This document shows positions 16,839 through 23,605 of a stretch of DNA of 37,046 nucleotides, one piece after another. The translations under genes were made by a program, and so were the position numbers. This DNA is from Minisyncoccota bacterium (GTDB taxonomy: Bacteria; Patescibacteriota; Minisyncoccia; UBA6257; 02-FULL-45-10c). The stretch's first letter is position 1. The number at the start of each line of letters is the position of its first letter. The stretch spans positions 1-37,046 of the forward strand of contig JAQURY010000006.1 in NCBI GenBank assembly GCA_028715395.1. The letters are read 5' to 3'. The notes below the pieces were generated by a model. That model saw nothing but the letters and a program-made list of their open reading frames with translations. It did not search any database and was not told the origin of the DNA.

Positions 16839-17135
16839 ATGGAGAAAATACAAAAAATGAAGCCGAAACGAATTCCTAAAATACAAAATAGAATTCACTA
16901 TTGCCGGATGATAGCGGGTTTAAAACAAAAAGACATATCCTTTTTAATGAAGAAACCCGAATCTCAAATTTCTCGCTGGGAAAGGGGTAGCCGAGTGCCA
17001 AATGTTTATCATGCCATTGGGTTGGCTATTGCCACTAATAGATTGGTTGATGACTTATTCTCGGATTATCGACGAGAATGGAAAGAAAAGATTAGAAAGA
17101 AAATAAAGTTACTTAAAAAGGAAATGAATAAATAG
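16839..17135 (+). CDS. XRE-family helix-turn-helix regulator with basic tail
   Basis: A 98-residue protein with a classic XRE HTH: RNRIHYCRMIAGLKQKDIS as helix 1 and 2, then PESQISRWERGSRVP as recognition helix region (about residues 24-60 overall), followed by a long Lys/Arg-rich helix (REWKEKIRKKIKLLKKEMNK). TATAGT at 16827-16832 ends 6 bp before the ATG, so the mRNA may be leaderless; there is no Shine-Dalgarno. It diverges from the two-TM gene and probably regulates it. Confidence 0.8.
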   Translation: MEKIQKMKPKRIPKIQNRIHYCRMIAGLKQKDISFLMKKPESQISRWERGSRVPNVYHAIGLAIATNRLVDDLFSDYRREWKEKIRKKIKLLKKEMNK

Positions 17136-17172
17136 GAGTTTTATTTTCAATTAAAAACAAAAAAACAAATTC

Positions 17173-17559
17173 TTAGGCAAGCACTTCTTTCCTTAAAGAA
17201 TTAATATCTATTTTTTCTGGTTTAAAATGAGGCTTTTCGTGTTTTGGTAACGCCCTATTTGCAGCAACAATACGCAACATTTTAGTAATATCATCATTTG
17301 TATTTTCAAAAGATAATTCTTTATTTTTCTGTGATACTTCTTCTTGAATTAAAAGAAGCTCATGAGCGGCTGAGCGTGAAGCAAATTGTACATTCTTAAA
17401 ATCTAAAACAACTGATTTTACATCAGACTCTAATACACGAGATTTAAGAGAGTCTATTATATCTCGTGAACCTAATATGGGGGCCAAGACCTTAGCTATT
17501 TTTATAACAACCTTGGACTTTTTATTCATAATTTTGGTTATTATATTGTATATATTCAT
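17173..17559 (-). CDS. STAS-like (DUF4325) protein
   Basis: A 128-residue protein, or 118 residues if the second ATG at 17529 is used. The segment LGSRDIIDSLKSRV...VKSVVLDFKNVQFASRSAAHELL is the DUF4325 STAS-like signature: a beta strand ending in Asp-Phe, then a loop and a helix starting with Ser-Arg-Ser, the place where SpoIIAA-type proteins carry the phosphorylatable serine. It lies 20 bp downstream of a GHKL ATPase gene. In known partner switches a GHKL kinase phosphorylates a STAS protein; that this pair works so is inference. Confidence 0.75.
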   Translation of the reverse strand: MNIYNIITKIMNKKSKVVIKIAKVLAPILGSRDIIDSLKSRVLESDVKSVVLDFKNVQFASRSAAHELLLIQEEVSQKNKELSFENTNDDITKMLRIVAANRALPKHEKPHFKPEKIDINSLRKEVLA

Positions 17560-17579
17560 TGTATCACAGAAAATTTAGT

Positions 17580-18437
17580 CTATTCTACATATAAACTAAT
17601 ATCAATAGGGGCCTTGGGTATGGGTATTCGATAAGCCACAATGACTCCTTGCCAATAAAAATTTGGTAAGGAAATTAACTTTTCTTTTTCTTTGGTAGCT
17701 ATTAAAGCAGTAGAACCAGATAAAATAACAAATTCTCCTCCCAGTGCCTCGCAAACAACTTTTTTTGAAGTCCAAACTCCGTAACCTCTATCTTTATCGG
17801 GTTTAGTAGAATTGCCTTTCATAACTTCTCCGATAGCTTCTTCATCAGATAATTTTAAACCCTTTTCTTGTAAATATGCTGTTGCCAATCCCCTGCCACG
17901 ATCAACTATGCATATATCTAGTAATTCTTTTTTTTCGTATAACTGACCGAAAACAAATCCTTTATCTTTTTTGCTATGCTCAAATATATTTGACACCAAT
18001 TCAGTTATTGGATAACCGATAACGCTTTTAGCATTAGCTTTATCTGCAATCTTAAATATCATGTCAATAAATATATTTTCCAAATTTTTGCGTCCAACAA
18101 GATTTTCTCTCATTAAAATGCTAATCGGTGTATAATTTTTATATTTTTGGACTTGACGCCTGAGCTCAGAAATAGAACCCGTACCATCTGGAAATATTAT
18201 GGTATCTAAATATGATTTTATTTTACTATTATCATTTATTGTAATCTTACTTTTTGTTGTAATAATATATGAGGCTATGGGTAAAATCGTAAATGGGCAT
18301 ACCCAATTTAATTTAGATAAATCAAATTTTATATCCTCATCTTTTTTTAAATCTTTATCTTTAAATGTTTCGTATAAAGAAATAAGTTGGCTGGCTAAGG
18401 AATCATTAGTTAATTTTGGAATAATAGATTCTTTCAT
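17580..18437 (-). CDS. GHKL ATPase with N-terminal STAS-like segment
   Basis: A 285-residue cytosolic protein. The N-terminal third (IKFDLSKLNWVCPFTILPIASYI) has the strand-loop-helix look of a STAS domain. The C-terminal half is a HATPase_c fold: N-box ELVSNIFEHS (Glu146, Asn150), G1 box DRGRG (179-183) and G2 box DRGYGVW (Gly218, Gly220). There is no His-phosphotransfer (DHp) domain, so it is not a normal sensor kinase but resembles anti-sigma kinases or MORC-like ATPases. The frame extends to a TTG at 18455; the ATG at 18437 is preferred. It forms an operon with the DUF4325 gene. Confidence 0.8.
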   Translation of the reverse strand: MKESIIPKLTNDSLASQLISLYETFKDKDLKKDEDIKFDLSKLNWVCPFTILPIASYIITTKSKITINDNSKIKSYLDTIIFPDGTGSISELRRQVQKYKNYTPISILMRENLVGRKNLENIFIDMIFKIADKANAKSVIGYPITELVSNIFEHSKKDKGFVFGQLYEKKELLDICIVDRGRGLATAYLQEKGLKLSDEEAIGEVMKGNSTKPDKDRGYGVWTSKKVVCEALGGEFVILSGSTALIATKEKEKLISLPNFYWQGVIVAYRIPIPKAPIDISLYVE

Positions 18438-18546
18438 ATTTGATAATTCTAACAAAAAACCGTCTTAAAAGCGATTTTTGGTGGCAAATAAAAAGCCCTC
18501 ATCTATATATAATTTGGACTTTTTGTTTGCAAATTAATGCTATTAT

Positions 18547-18750
18547 TTATAGCAGCTTTTCAATTGAAATATCTAATGCATTGGCAATTTTCTGAAGAGT
18601 TAAGATAGTGGGATTAGTTATGCCTCCATTCTCAAGCTTAATAATTGAATTATAAGAGATATCGGCCAGTTTTGAGAGCCGATCTTGGGATAATCCTTTA
18701 GCTTGTCTTAATTTCTTTATATTAAGACCTATTTTATTTTCTTCTAACAT
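18547..18750 (-). CDS. Small XRE-family regulator
   Basis: A 67-residue protein consisting of a single Cro/C1-type HTH: IGLNIKKLRQAKGLSQDRLSKLADISYNSIIKLENGGITNPTILTLQKIANALDISIEKLL in outline, with LSQDRLSKLADIS as HTH and PTILTLQKIANAL as the final helices. The ATG at 18750 lies 39 bp from a repeat with dyad symmetry (18789-18813) that may be its operator. It probably controls the STAS/GHKL module downstream on the same strand. Confidence 0.85.
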   Translation of the reverse strand: MLEENKIGLNIKKLRQAKGLSQDRLSKLADISYNSIIKLENGGITNPTILTLQKIANALDISIEKLL

Positions 18751-18788
18751 AAAATCATTGTAATTGAATGATTAGCAGTAGGAAGATA

Positions 18789-18813
18789 GAGAAAATTACC
18801 CTTTTGGATAAGT
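18789..18813. repeat. Right copy of the 25-nt direct repeat, possible operator
   Basis: Partner of 15383-15407 (22 of 25 identical). The core is TTACCC-TTTT-GGATAA, an imperfect dyad. It sits just upstream of the small XRE gene and near tRNA-Gln. Confidence 0.6.
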
Positions 18814-18827
18814 CTTGTGGATAAACA

Positions 18828-18856
18828 AAGAAGAACCTATTCGGTTCTTCTTCTCT
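18828..18856 (-). terminator. Terminator after tRNA-Gln
   Basis: AAGAAGAACC and GGTTCTTCTT form a perfect 10-bp stem with a 5-nt loop. The minus strand continues with a T-rich stretch. Confidence 0.65.
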
Positions 18857-18886
18857 ATTCCGATACTTGTATTTTAATACTAGAGG

Positions 18887-18957
18887 CTGCCAGACTTGGA
18901 TTCGAACCAAGATGAACGGATTCAGAGTCCGCTATCCTACCATTAGATGATCTGGCA
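18887..18957 (-). tRNA. tRNA-Gln (CTG)
   Basis: A 71-nt cloverleaf. Acceptor TGCCAGA pairs with TCTGGCA; the discriminator is G, as usual for glutamine. Anticodon stem GCGGA/TCCGT closes loop CTCTGAA, giving CTG. T arm CTTGG-TTCGAAT-CCAAG. CCA not encoded. Confidence 0.92.
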
Positions 18958-19003
18958 ATGTTTTCTATATATTAAATCCAATTCGTAAAAATTTCCAGTA
19001 AAT

Positions 19004-19031
19004 AAAAAACCCGAGGTTTTCTCGGGTTTTG
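19004..19031 (-). terminator. Terminator of the zinc-ribbon gene pair
   Basis: AAAAACCCGAG and CTCGGGTTTT form a strong hairpin 8 bp after the stop at 19039. Confidence 0.85.
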
Positions 19032-19038
19032 TTGTTCG

Positions 19039-19401
19039 TTAATTTTTGTAAGTATACGCCTCTCCTTTCTTGGTCATCTTGGCGACAATATCGTCGACCA
19101 TTTTTTCCGTAAGAACGGCCGATTCGTCGATCTTCCCTTCGCCGCCGGGATTCAGGAAGCCCGCGATGATGCTGTCCTTGTTTTTCAGCTCCTTGCGCGA
19201 CACCTCGATAATTATCTTGAGGGTTTTCCCGACTTCTTCGGCTGAGCTCTTCCTTGTCTTGAAGTCGTACTCGCAGTCAACGAGCAATTTGCCGTTGTGC
19301 CCCGGACCCCTGAAAATACCAAATCCCTTTTCATTGGCGGTAAAAGCCAGGTCCTTGGGATTGGAAAATATTTCCAGGGCGGTTATCATGCTGAGTCCCA
19401 T
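19039..19401 (-). CDS. Hypothetical protein, second gene of a zinc-ribbon pair
   Basis: A 120-residue soluble protein I do not recognise. It begins MGLSMITALEIFSNPKDLAF and contains a Gly-rich stretch (GFGIFRGPGHNGKLLVDCEYDF) and a basic helix (KTLKIIIEVSRKELKNKD). The frame is open further upstream, but a GGAGG lies just before the ATG at 19401, which fixes the start. It lies 14 bp after the zinc-ribbon gene and shares its promoter and terminator. Confidence 0.7.
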   Translation of the reverse strand: MGLSMITALEIFSNPKDLAFTANEKGFGIFRGPGHNGKLLVDCEYDFKTRKSSAEEVGKTLKIIIEVSRKELKNKDSIIAGFLNPGGEGKIDESAVLTEKMVDDIVAKMTKKGEAYTYKN

Positions 19402-19415
19402 GCTGTCCTCCTTTT

Positions 19416-19715
19416 TTAATTTTCCGGAAGCTTGGCCTTTACAGGTATTTCTACTGCCCATTTGTTTATCCCATCAACCTGCTTCTTTGTCAGCTTTATT
19501 TCTCCCGACATTGCTTGCAGCGCGCAACCGCCGCAAACTTCTCCGTCGTCAGCCCAGATGCTTTTCGGCTTGTGGCAAACGACGCATTCGAAAAGTTTGT
19601 TTTTCCCGCATTTATCGCAGTTGTAGACTTTCCGCCCGTCAGGTAAAGTGTCAACAACGACCAGATTGCCTCCGCATCCTCCGCAAACAAAATAGAGATC
19701 TCTCGTATCTTCCAT
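19416..19715 (-). CDS. Double zinc-ribbon small protein
   Basis: A 99-residue protein with four CxxC knuckles: C11/C14, C33/C36, C44/C47 and C61/C64. This is enough for two zinc sites, for example as two treble-clef or rubredoxin-like ribbons. The tail (residues 70-99) is Lys-rich and without Cys. Function is unknown; such proteins often bind nucleic acid or other proteins. The ATG follows GGGAGG. Upstream AATAC and GTATT can pair around this ribosome binding site. First gene of a two-gene unit. Confidence 0.75.
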   Translation of the reverse strand: MEDTRDLYFVCGGCGGNLVVVDTLPDGRKVYNCDKCGKNKLFECVVCHKPKSIWADDGEVCGGCALQAMSGEIKLTKKQVDGINKWAVEIPVKAKLPEN

Positions 19716-19765
19716 AATACCTCCCGATATTCCGTATTAAGTTTCAAAATAATTTTGCTTTGAAT

Positions 19766-19794
19766 AGTTTATAATAAATTGTCTATTTTGTCAA
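19766..19794 (-). promoter_or_regulatory. Promoter of the zinc-ribbon pair
   Basis: On the minus strand TTGACA (19789-19794) is followed by TAAACT at 17 bp (19766-19771) or TATAAA at 15 bp (19768-19773). A leader hairpin TTCAAA/TTTGAA lies at 19743-19764. Confidence 0.65.
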
Positions 19795-19858
19795 TGAAAA
19801 ATAAAAATCCCGTCTCGCGCTCAGCCGGAAAATAATTTTCAGGATTTGAGACAAACAG

Positions 19859-20332
19859 CTACGCCTTCTCGCAAGTATATTGCCTGTATTTCACTCCGGC
19901 GGCGTCAAAAAGTTTCCGCGCCGCAACAGCCAATCCTTCGTCGTGATATTTATCGCTGTCGTAAATCACCTCAACTATTCCTTTTTGGATTATCGCTTTG
20001 GCGCATTCATTGCAAGGAAAAAGCGTGCAATATAATTTGCATCCTTTCAGCTCCTTGCTGGCGTTATAAATCGCGTTTTCTTCGGCATGGCAGACATACG
20101 TATATTTAATATCCAAAAAATTCCCTTCTCTGTCCCAAGGAAATTTGTCATTATCTATTCCCCGCGGAAAACCGTTATACCCCATTCCCAAAACAATATT
20201 GCTCTCGTCGGCAATCACCGCGCCGTTTTGAGTAGAGGGATCTTTGGAGCGTTCGGCTATAACGTGAGCCATTTTCATAAAACATTCATCCCAGGATATG
20301 TAATTTGTCCTCGGTCCAAGCATATATACCAT
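19859..20332 (-). CDS. dCMP deaminase (ComEB-like)
   Basis: A 157-residue zinc-dependent deaminase that turns dCMP into dUMP for dTMP synthesis. The zinc site is complete: HAEENA (His82, catalytic Glu84) and PCNEC (Cys107, Cys110). Other family segments are ISWDECFMKMAHVIAERSKDPSTQNGAVI and GYNGFPRGIDND. Length is normal. Start at the ATG at 20332; a second ATG at 20323 is possible. It is divergent from the DUF5666 gene. Confidence 0.93.
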   Translation of the reverse strand: MVYMLGPRTNYISWDECFMKMAHVIAERSKDPSTQNGAVIADESNIVLGMGYNGFPRGIDNDKFPWDREGNFLDIKYTYVCHAEENAIYNASKELKGCKLYCTLFPCNECAKAIIQKGIVEVIYDSDKYHDEGLAVAARKLFDAAGVKYRQYTCEKA

Positions 20333-20383
20333 TTTAACCCATAGGTTTTATGGCGCAAATGATTTGTGGTAAAATGAAAATCT

Positions 20384-21271
20384 ATGAAAATAAAGATGTT
20401 TTTAACGTTAATCGCTGTATTTTTTTCGGCGGTGGCTTGCTCCGTTCCGGCTTCGGCAACCGAAGATATCACTGTTCCGGAAATCCATATTACCAAAGAC
20501 GGGAAAGTGGAGGCCCAAGGATTATTGGTTCAGCAAATAGCCGGTACTACAATTTTTTCCAAAACATCGTGGGGTGGCGGAAATTTTTTGCGGTTTACCA
20601 TAACTACAAATAGTTCCACCAAAATCTTGCGCCGGTACGGTGAAGTTATGCCGTTTTCCGAAATCAGCGTCGGAAATTATATAGTGGTAAAAGGAACTAT
20701 CAGCAGCGGCTCCGATAGCTTGATGATAGCGGCATCGGAAATAACAAATATGTCCAGCTTAACGGGACAAATGAGTTTTTCCGGAACGGTAGTTTCCATA
20801 ATTTCTTCAAATTCTTTCACTATGAACGACAAAAAATTGGGCGTTATAACAGTTGATATTTCAAATACAAACGACATTGTAAAAGGAAACATAACTATTT
20901 TATCTTCCAATATAAAAGTTGGCGATAAGGTGACAAGCGTTACCGGAACATACAATTACGATACCAAAATTCTTAAAGCTCAAAGAGTAAAAATTTACCG
21001 CAACATGGCCCCGTTCAAACCGAAAAATTTCACCGGCGTTTTAAAGACGGCTCCGGGCACTGTTTTCCCGATGACCGTTATCGTAACCATCGGAGGAAAA
21101 AATTATAACGTAAAACTCTCTGAAACGACCGAAATCAGAAAAAACAATAAGAGTAAAACACAAATTTCCCGATTTGCCGCCGACGACAGAGTAAAACTTT
21201 ACGGACATATTGAAGAAACAGAGGAAATGAACATTATAGACGCAGAAATTATCAGAAATCTGGATTTATAA
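20384..21271 (+). CDS. Secreted protein with DUF5666-type repeats
   Basis: A 295-residue exported protein. The signal peptide is residues 1-26 (MKIKMFLTLIAVFFSAVACS, then VPASA-T). About three OB-like units of roughly 75 residues follow. Each has a G-x-V/I start, a middle strand with a metal-free GGKNYNVKLSETTEI-like pattern, a VGDKV/VGNYIVVKG turn and a closing strand such as ILKAQRVKI or NIIDAEIIRNL. These are the features of DUF5666, common in CPR secreted proteins. Function is not known. It has its own terminator. Confidence 0.75.
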   Translation: MKIKMFLTLIAVFFSAVACSVPASATEDITVPEIHITKDGKVEAQGLLVQQIAGTTIFSKTSWGGGNFLRFTITTNSSTKILRRYGEVMPFSEISVGNYIVVKGTISSGSDSLMIAASEITNMSSLTGQMSFSGTVVSIISSNSFTMNDKKLGVITVDISNTNDIVKGNITILSSNIKVGDKVTSVTGTYNYDTKILKAQRVKIYRNMAPFKPKNFTGVLKTAPGTVFPMTVIVTIGGKNYNVKLSETTEIRKNNKSKTQISRFAADDRVKLYGHIEETEEMNIIDAEIIRNLDL

Positions 21272-21278
21272 AATAAAA

Positions 21279-21312
21279 AGAACCCCGACCGCAATCGGGG
21301 TTCTGTTGTATT
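21279..21312 (+). terminator. Terminator after the DUF5666 gene
   Basis: AGAACCCCGA and TCGGGGTTCT form a 10-bp stem with a 6-nt loop and are followed by a T-rich stretch. Confidence 0.8.
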
Positions 21313-21330
21313 TGCCCTGCCTAAAAGCAT

Positions 21331-22035
21331 TTAACGCTTTTTCTCTTCTATTTCCTTTCCTATCATCCAGAAAAACATATCTACCCGCTTCATGGGCGGA
21401 TATGGCACATCCATGCCGTTAACTTTCGGCAAAACCTGCCTCAGCTCTTCGTTTTCCGCGTAAAACTTTACCAGGGCCCTGATTGTCTTTTCGTCAAAAC
21501 AGACATTCGTAAAGCCCAGCCAGCGCATGCCCCGAAGAACATATTTGTCGAAAGCCGGAACGCAGCCGAGAGCGCCCATCATGATTTTGGAAAGAAGCGC
21601 ATCGGAAGGCTTTCTTCCCGTTAAACCTTTCAAGAGAAAATCCAGCCTGTATTTCAGGGTGAATATTCTCATCCAGTAACGGTCAAAATTAAAACTGCTT
21701 TCGCAAAAATCGTTCCCGCAAAGTTCGCGATTATCGCTGTTGATCAGCTCTCTCGCAACAGAAATGCAAACTTTGTAATTTTTTTGCAAAAGCGCGCTGC
21801 TGCCCCGGAGCATTCCGTAAGTTCCCAGATACGCGTAAAGATTCAGAGCAAGAAGATTTATTTCTTTTTCTCCGTTGTTTTTACCGCGAACCATCGCTTC
21901 GGAAAAAGCATTGTAGCAATAATCCCACGCCAAGTATCTATGAAGAAGAGCTCTTACTCTCTTGCTAACATATTCACTTCCGTTCATTTCCGCTATGTAA
22001 CCGGCAAGATACCTGGTGATAAGTCCTTTTTCCAT
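21331..22035 (-). CDS. Conserved-looking all-helical hypothetical protein
   Basis: A 234-residue soluble protein, mostly helical, with many aromatic residues. Segments such as YAYLGTYGMLRGSSALLQKNYKVCIS and LSKIMMGALGCVPAFDKYVLRGMRWLG look strongly conserved, and I believe they occur in a widespread uncharacterised bacterial family, but I cannot name it. The ATG at 22035 is chosen over an in-frame TTG at 22047 because GGAGGA lies just before it. That site sits in the loop of a small hairpin. The gene has its own promoter. Confidence 0.7.
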   Translation of the reverse strand: MEKGLITRYLAGYIAEMNGSEYVSKRVRALLHRYLAWDYCYNAFSEAMVRGKNNGEKEINLLALNLYAYLGTYGMLRGSSALLQKNYKVCISVARELINSDNRELCGNDFCESSFNFDRYWMRIFTLKYRLDFLLKGLTGRKPSDALLSKIMMGALGCVPAFDKYVLRGMRWLGFTNVCFDEKTIRALVKFYAENEELRQVLPKVNGMDVPYPPMKRVDMFFWMIGKEIEEKKR

Positions 22036-22051
22036 GATTTCCTCCAATCAT
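22034..22051 (-). promoter_or_regulatory. Hairpin holding the ribosome binding site of the 21331 gene
   Basis: In mRNA sense ATGATT-GGAGGA-AATCAT: a 6-bp AT stem with the Shine-Dalgarno as the whole loop and the start codon partly in the stem. This resembles a simple thermometer-like element; effect not shown. Confidence 0.45.
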
Positions 22052-22074
22052 TATTTTATTGTCAAAAGAAATAT

Positions 22075-22103
22075 ATTTTACAATAAAAATAAAATATAGT
22101 CAA
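22075..22103 (-). promoter_or_regulatory. Promoter of the 21331 gene
   Basis: Minus strand TTGACT (22098-22103), 17 bp, TAAAAT (22075-22080). It is back to back with the promoter of the BtpA-like gene. Confidence 0.65.
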
Positions 22104-22107
22104 TAAT

Positions 22108-22135
22108 TTGATTAATTTTAAAATTGTGTTATATT
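22108..22135 (+). promoter_or_regulatory. Promoter of the BtpA-like gene
   Basis: TTGATT (22108-22113), 16 bp, TATATT (22130-22135). Confidence 0.55.
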
Positions 22136-22151
22136 TTCACCAACGTTGTTC

Positions 22152-22182
22152 TTTGCAAATAAAAGCCCACAAGGAGGGCAAA
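22152..22182 (+). promoter_or_regulatory. Leader hairpins around the ribosome binding site of the BtpA-like gene
   Basis: The Shine-Dalgarno AAGGAGGG (22171-22178) lies between GCCC (22165-22168) and GGGC (22176-22179), and TTTGC (22152-22156) can pair with GCAAA (22178-22182). The two pairings overlap and cannot form together. Confidence 0.4.
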
Positions 22183-22883
22183 TGTTTAAATACAAAGAGA
22201 TTTTCCCGAAAAAAAGCGCTCTGCTTATCGTAATCCACGCAGAAACAAAGGAGCAGGCCGAACGGAATGCAAAAATCGCCAAAGACGCGGGGGCTGACGG
22301 GATTTTTCTCATCAACCATGAAATTGCGCGCGATGAGCTGGTGAGCATTTACAATTATATTCACCAGAAATTTCTCGGATGGTGGATAGGATGCAATTTC
22401 CTGGGGGCCAAACCCTACGAGACAATTCTTAAAGTGCCCATTTCGGTTTCCGGAATATGGACGGATAACGCGGGAATCAACGAGTATCTTGAAAAACCCG
22501 CAGCCGAAGCCGAGAGCGTCTGGAACGCAAGAAAAACATTGCGTTCGAGCTGGGAAGGCCTGTATTTCGGAGGCGTAGCCTTCAAATACCAGCCCGCGGT
22601 CAACAACCTGAAACATATTTCCAGGCTCGCGACAAAGTACATGGACGCAATAACGACCAGCGGAGAAGGAACGGGAATCGCGCCGGGAATTGAAAAAATC
22701 TCGGCAATGCGGAAAGCAATAGGCGACTTTCCTCTGGCAATCGCCAGCGGAATCACGCCGGAAAATGCCAGCCAATATGTCGGCCTGGCAGATTGCTTCA
22801 TCGTAGCAACCGGAGTAAGCAACTCTTTCACGGAGCTAAACGCGGAAAAAGTAAAAAAATTGGCGGAAACGCTGAATCAGTAA
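22182..22883 (+). CDS. BtpA/SgcQ-like TIM-barrel protein
   Basis: A 233-residue soluble alpha/beta protein. The strands ALLIVIHA, GADGIFLIN, GWWIGCNFLG and FPLAIASGITPEN fit a TIM barrel. The C-terminal part TTSGEGTGIAP (158-168) ... ASGITPENASQYVGLADCFIVATG (188-211) matches the phosphate-binding end of the BtpA/SgcQ family, which in cyanobacteria supports photosystem I assembly and elsewhere is of unknown enzymatic role. The ATG at 22182 follows AAGGAGGG; an upstream in-frame ATG at 22146 lacks one. It is monocistronic with its own promoter and terminator. Confidence 0.7.
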   Translation: MFKYKEIFPKKSALLIVIHAETKEQAERNAKIAKDAGADGIFLINHEIARDELVSIYNYIHQKFLGWWIGCNFLGAKPYETILKVPISVSGIWTDNAGINEYLEKPAAEAESVWNARKTLRSSWEGLYFGGVAFKYQPAVNNLKHISRLATKYMDAITTSGEGTGIAPGIEKISAMRKAIGDFPLAIASGITPENASQYVGLADCFIVATGVSNSFTELNAEKVKKLAETLNQ

Positions 22884-22888
22884 GCCAT

Positions 22889-22921
22889 AACCGCCCCTGA
22901 TCAATCACGGGGCGGTTTTTT
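22889..22921 (+). terminator. Terminator after the BtpA-like gene
   Basis: AACCGCCCC and GGGGCGGTT form a GC-rich stem followed by T6. Confidence 0.9.
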
Positions 22922-22943
22922 GTTGTTTTGATATACTTAATAT

Positions 22944-23573
22944 ATGAAATATTTTCCGATATTTTTAATAGTTATTTCATTCGCGGTGGGCATTTATTTT
23001 TATCCTCAATTGCCCGACCAGATAACTTCCCACTGGGATTCGCTTGGCCAACCGAACGGCTACATGGGAAAATTTTGGGGCGTGTTTTTGATGCCGTTCA
23101 TATCTATTTTTTTGTACGCCCTGCTTATAATAATCCCCAAAATCGACCCGAAAGCCGAGAATATCAAAAAATTCAGGAAAAACTTTAATGTTTTCATCGC
23201 CGCGCTTTTTGTTTTTCTTTTTTATATCTTCGCCCTTACCATTTTTTGGAATCTTGGCCATGAATTCAATATGACTTACGCGATTGTTCCCGCCATGGCG
23301 GTTTTATTTTATATGATTGGCCTATTGCTCGAAAAAGCCGAACCAAACTGGTCTATCGGCATCCGAACCCCCTGGACATTAAGCAATGAAAATATCTGGA
23401 AACAAACCCATGCGCTCGGAGCGAAATTATTTAAGCTAACGGCATTAATCAGTATTGCCGGACTGCTGTTTTACCAGTATGCTTTCTGGATTTTAATAGG
23501 CTCAATTATTTCAGTTACAATATTTTTATACGTTTATTCATATTTTTTGCATAAAAAATTATCCTCAAATTAA
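22944..23573 (+). CDS. SdpI-family / DUF1648 membrane protein
   Basis: A 209-residue protein with six predicted TM helices. The N-terminal part (FYPQLPDQITSHWDSLGQPNGYM, about 18-40) is the DUF1648 motif between helices 1 and 2. The C-terminal half (IGIRTPWTLSNENIWKQTHALGAKLF) is the SdpI signature loop. In Bacillus SdpI gives immunity to the SdpC toxin and acts as a signal receptor; most homologues, including this one, have no known toxin partner and none is seen nearby. Terminator directly after the stop. Confidence 0.88.
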   Translation: MKYFPIFLIVISFAVGIYFYPQLPDQITSHWDSLGQPNGYMGKFWGVFLMPFISIFLYALLIIIPKIDPKAENIKKFRKNFNVFIAALFVFLFYIFALTIFWNLGHEFNMTYAIVPAMAVLFYMIGLLLEKAEPNWSIGIRTPWTLSNENIWKQTHALGAKLFKLTALISIAGLLFYQYAFWILIGSIISVTIFLYVYSYFLHKKLSSN

Positions 23574-23602
23574 AAAATCCCCGGTATTTTCGGGGATTTT
23601 TT
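23572..23602. terminator. Bidirectional terminator between convergent genes
   Basis: AAAAATCCCCG and CGGGGATTTTTT form a hairpin with a 7-nt loop and A/T tracts on both sides. Confidence 0.85.
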
Positions 23603-23605
23603 AAT

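Noticed and set aside
17136-17172. Terminator between the XRE gene and the DUF4325 gene
   Set aside because: Only a weak A/T-rich stretch; no convincing stem.
22137-22831. Minus-strand open frames across the BtpA-like gene
   Set aside because: Overlap a well-initiated plus-strand gene and show no protein-like motifs.
22944-23573. SdpI-like protein as part of a toxin-immunity system
   Set aside because: No SdpC-like or other toxin gene is next to it; most SdpI homologues are solitary.
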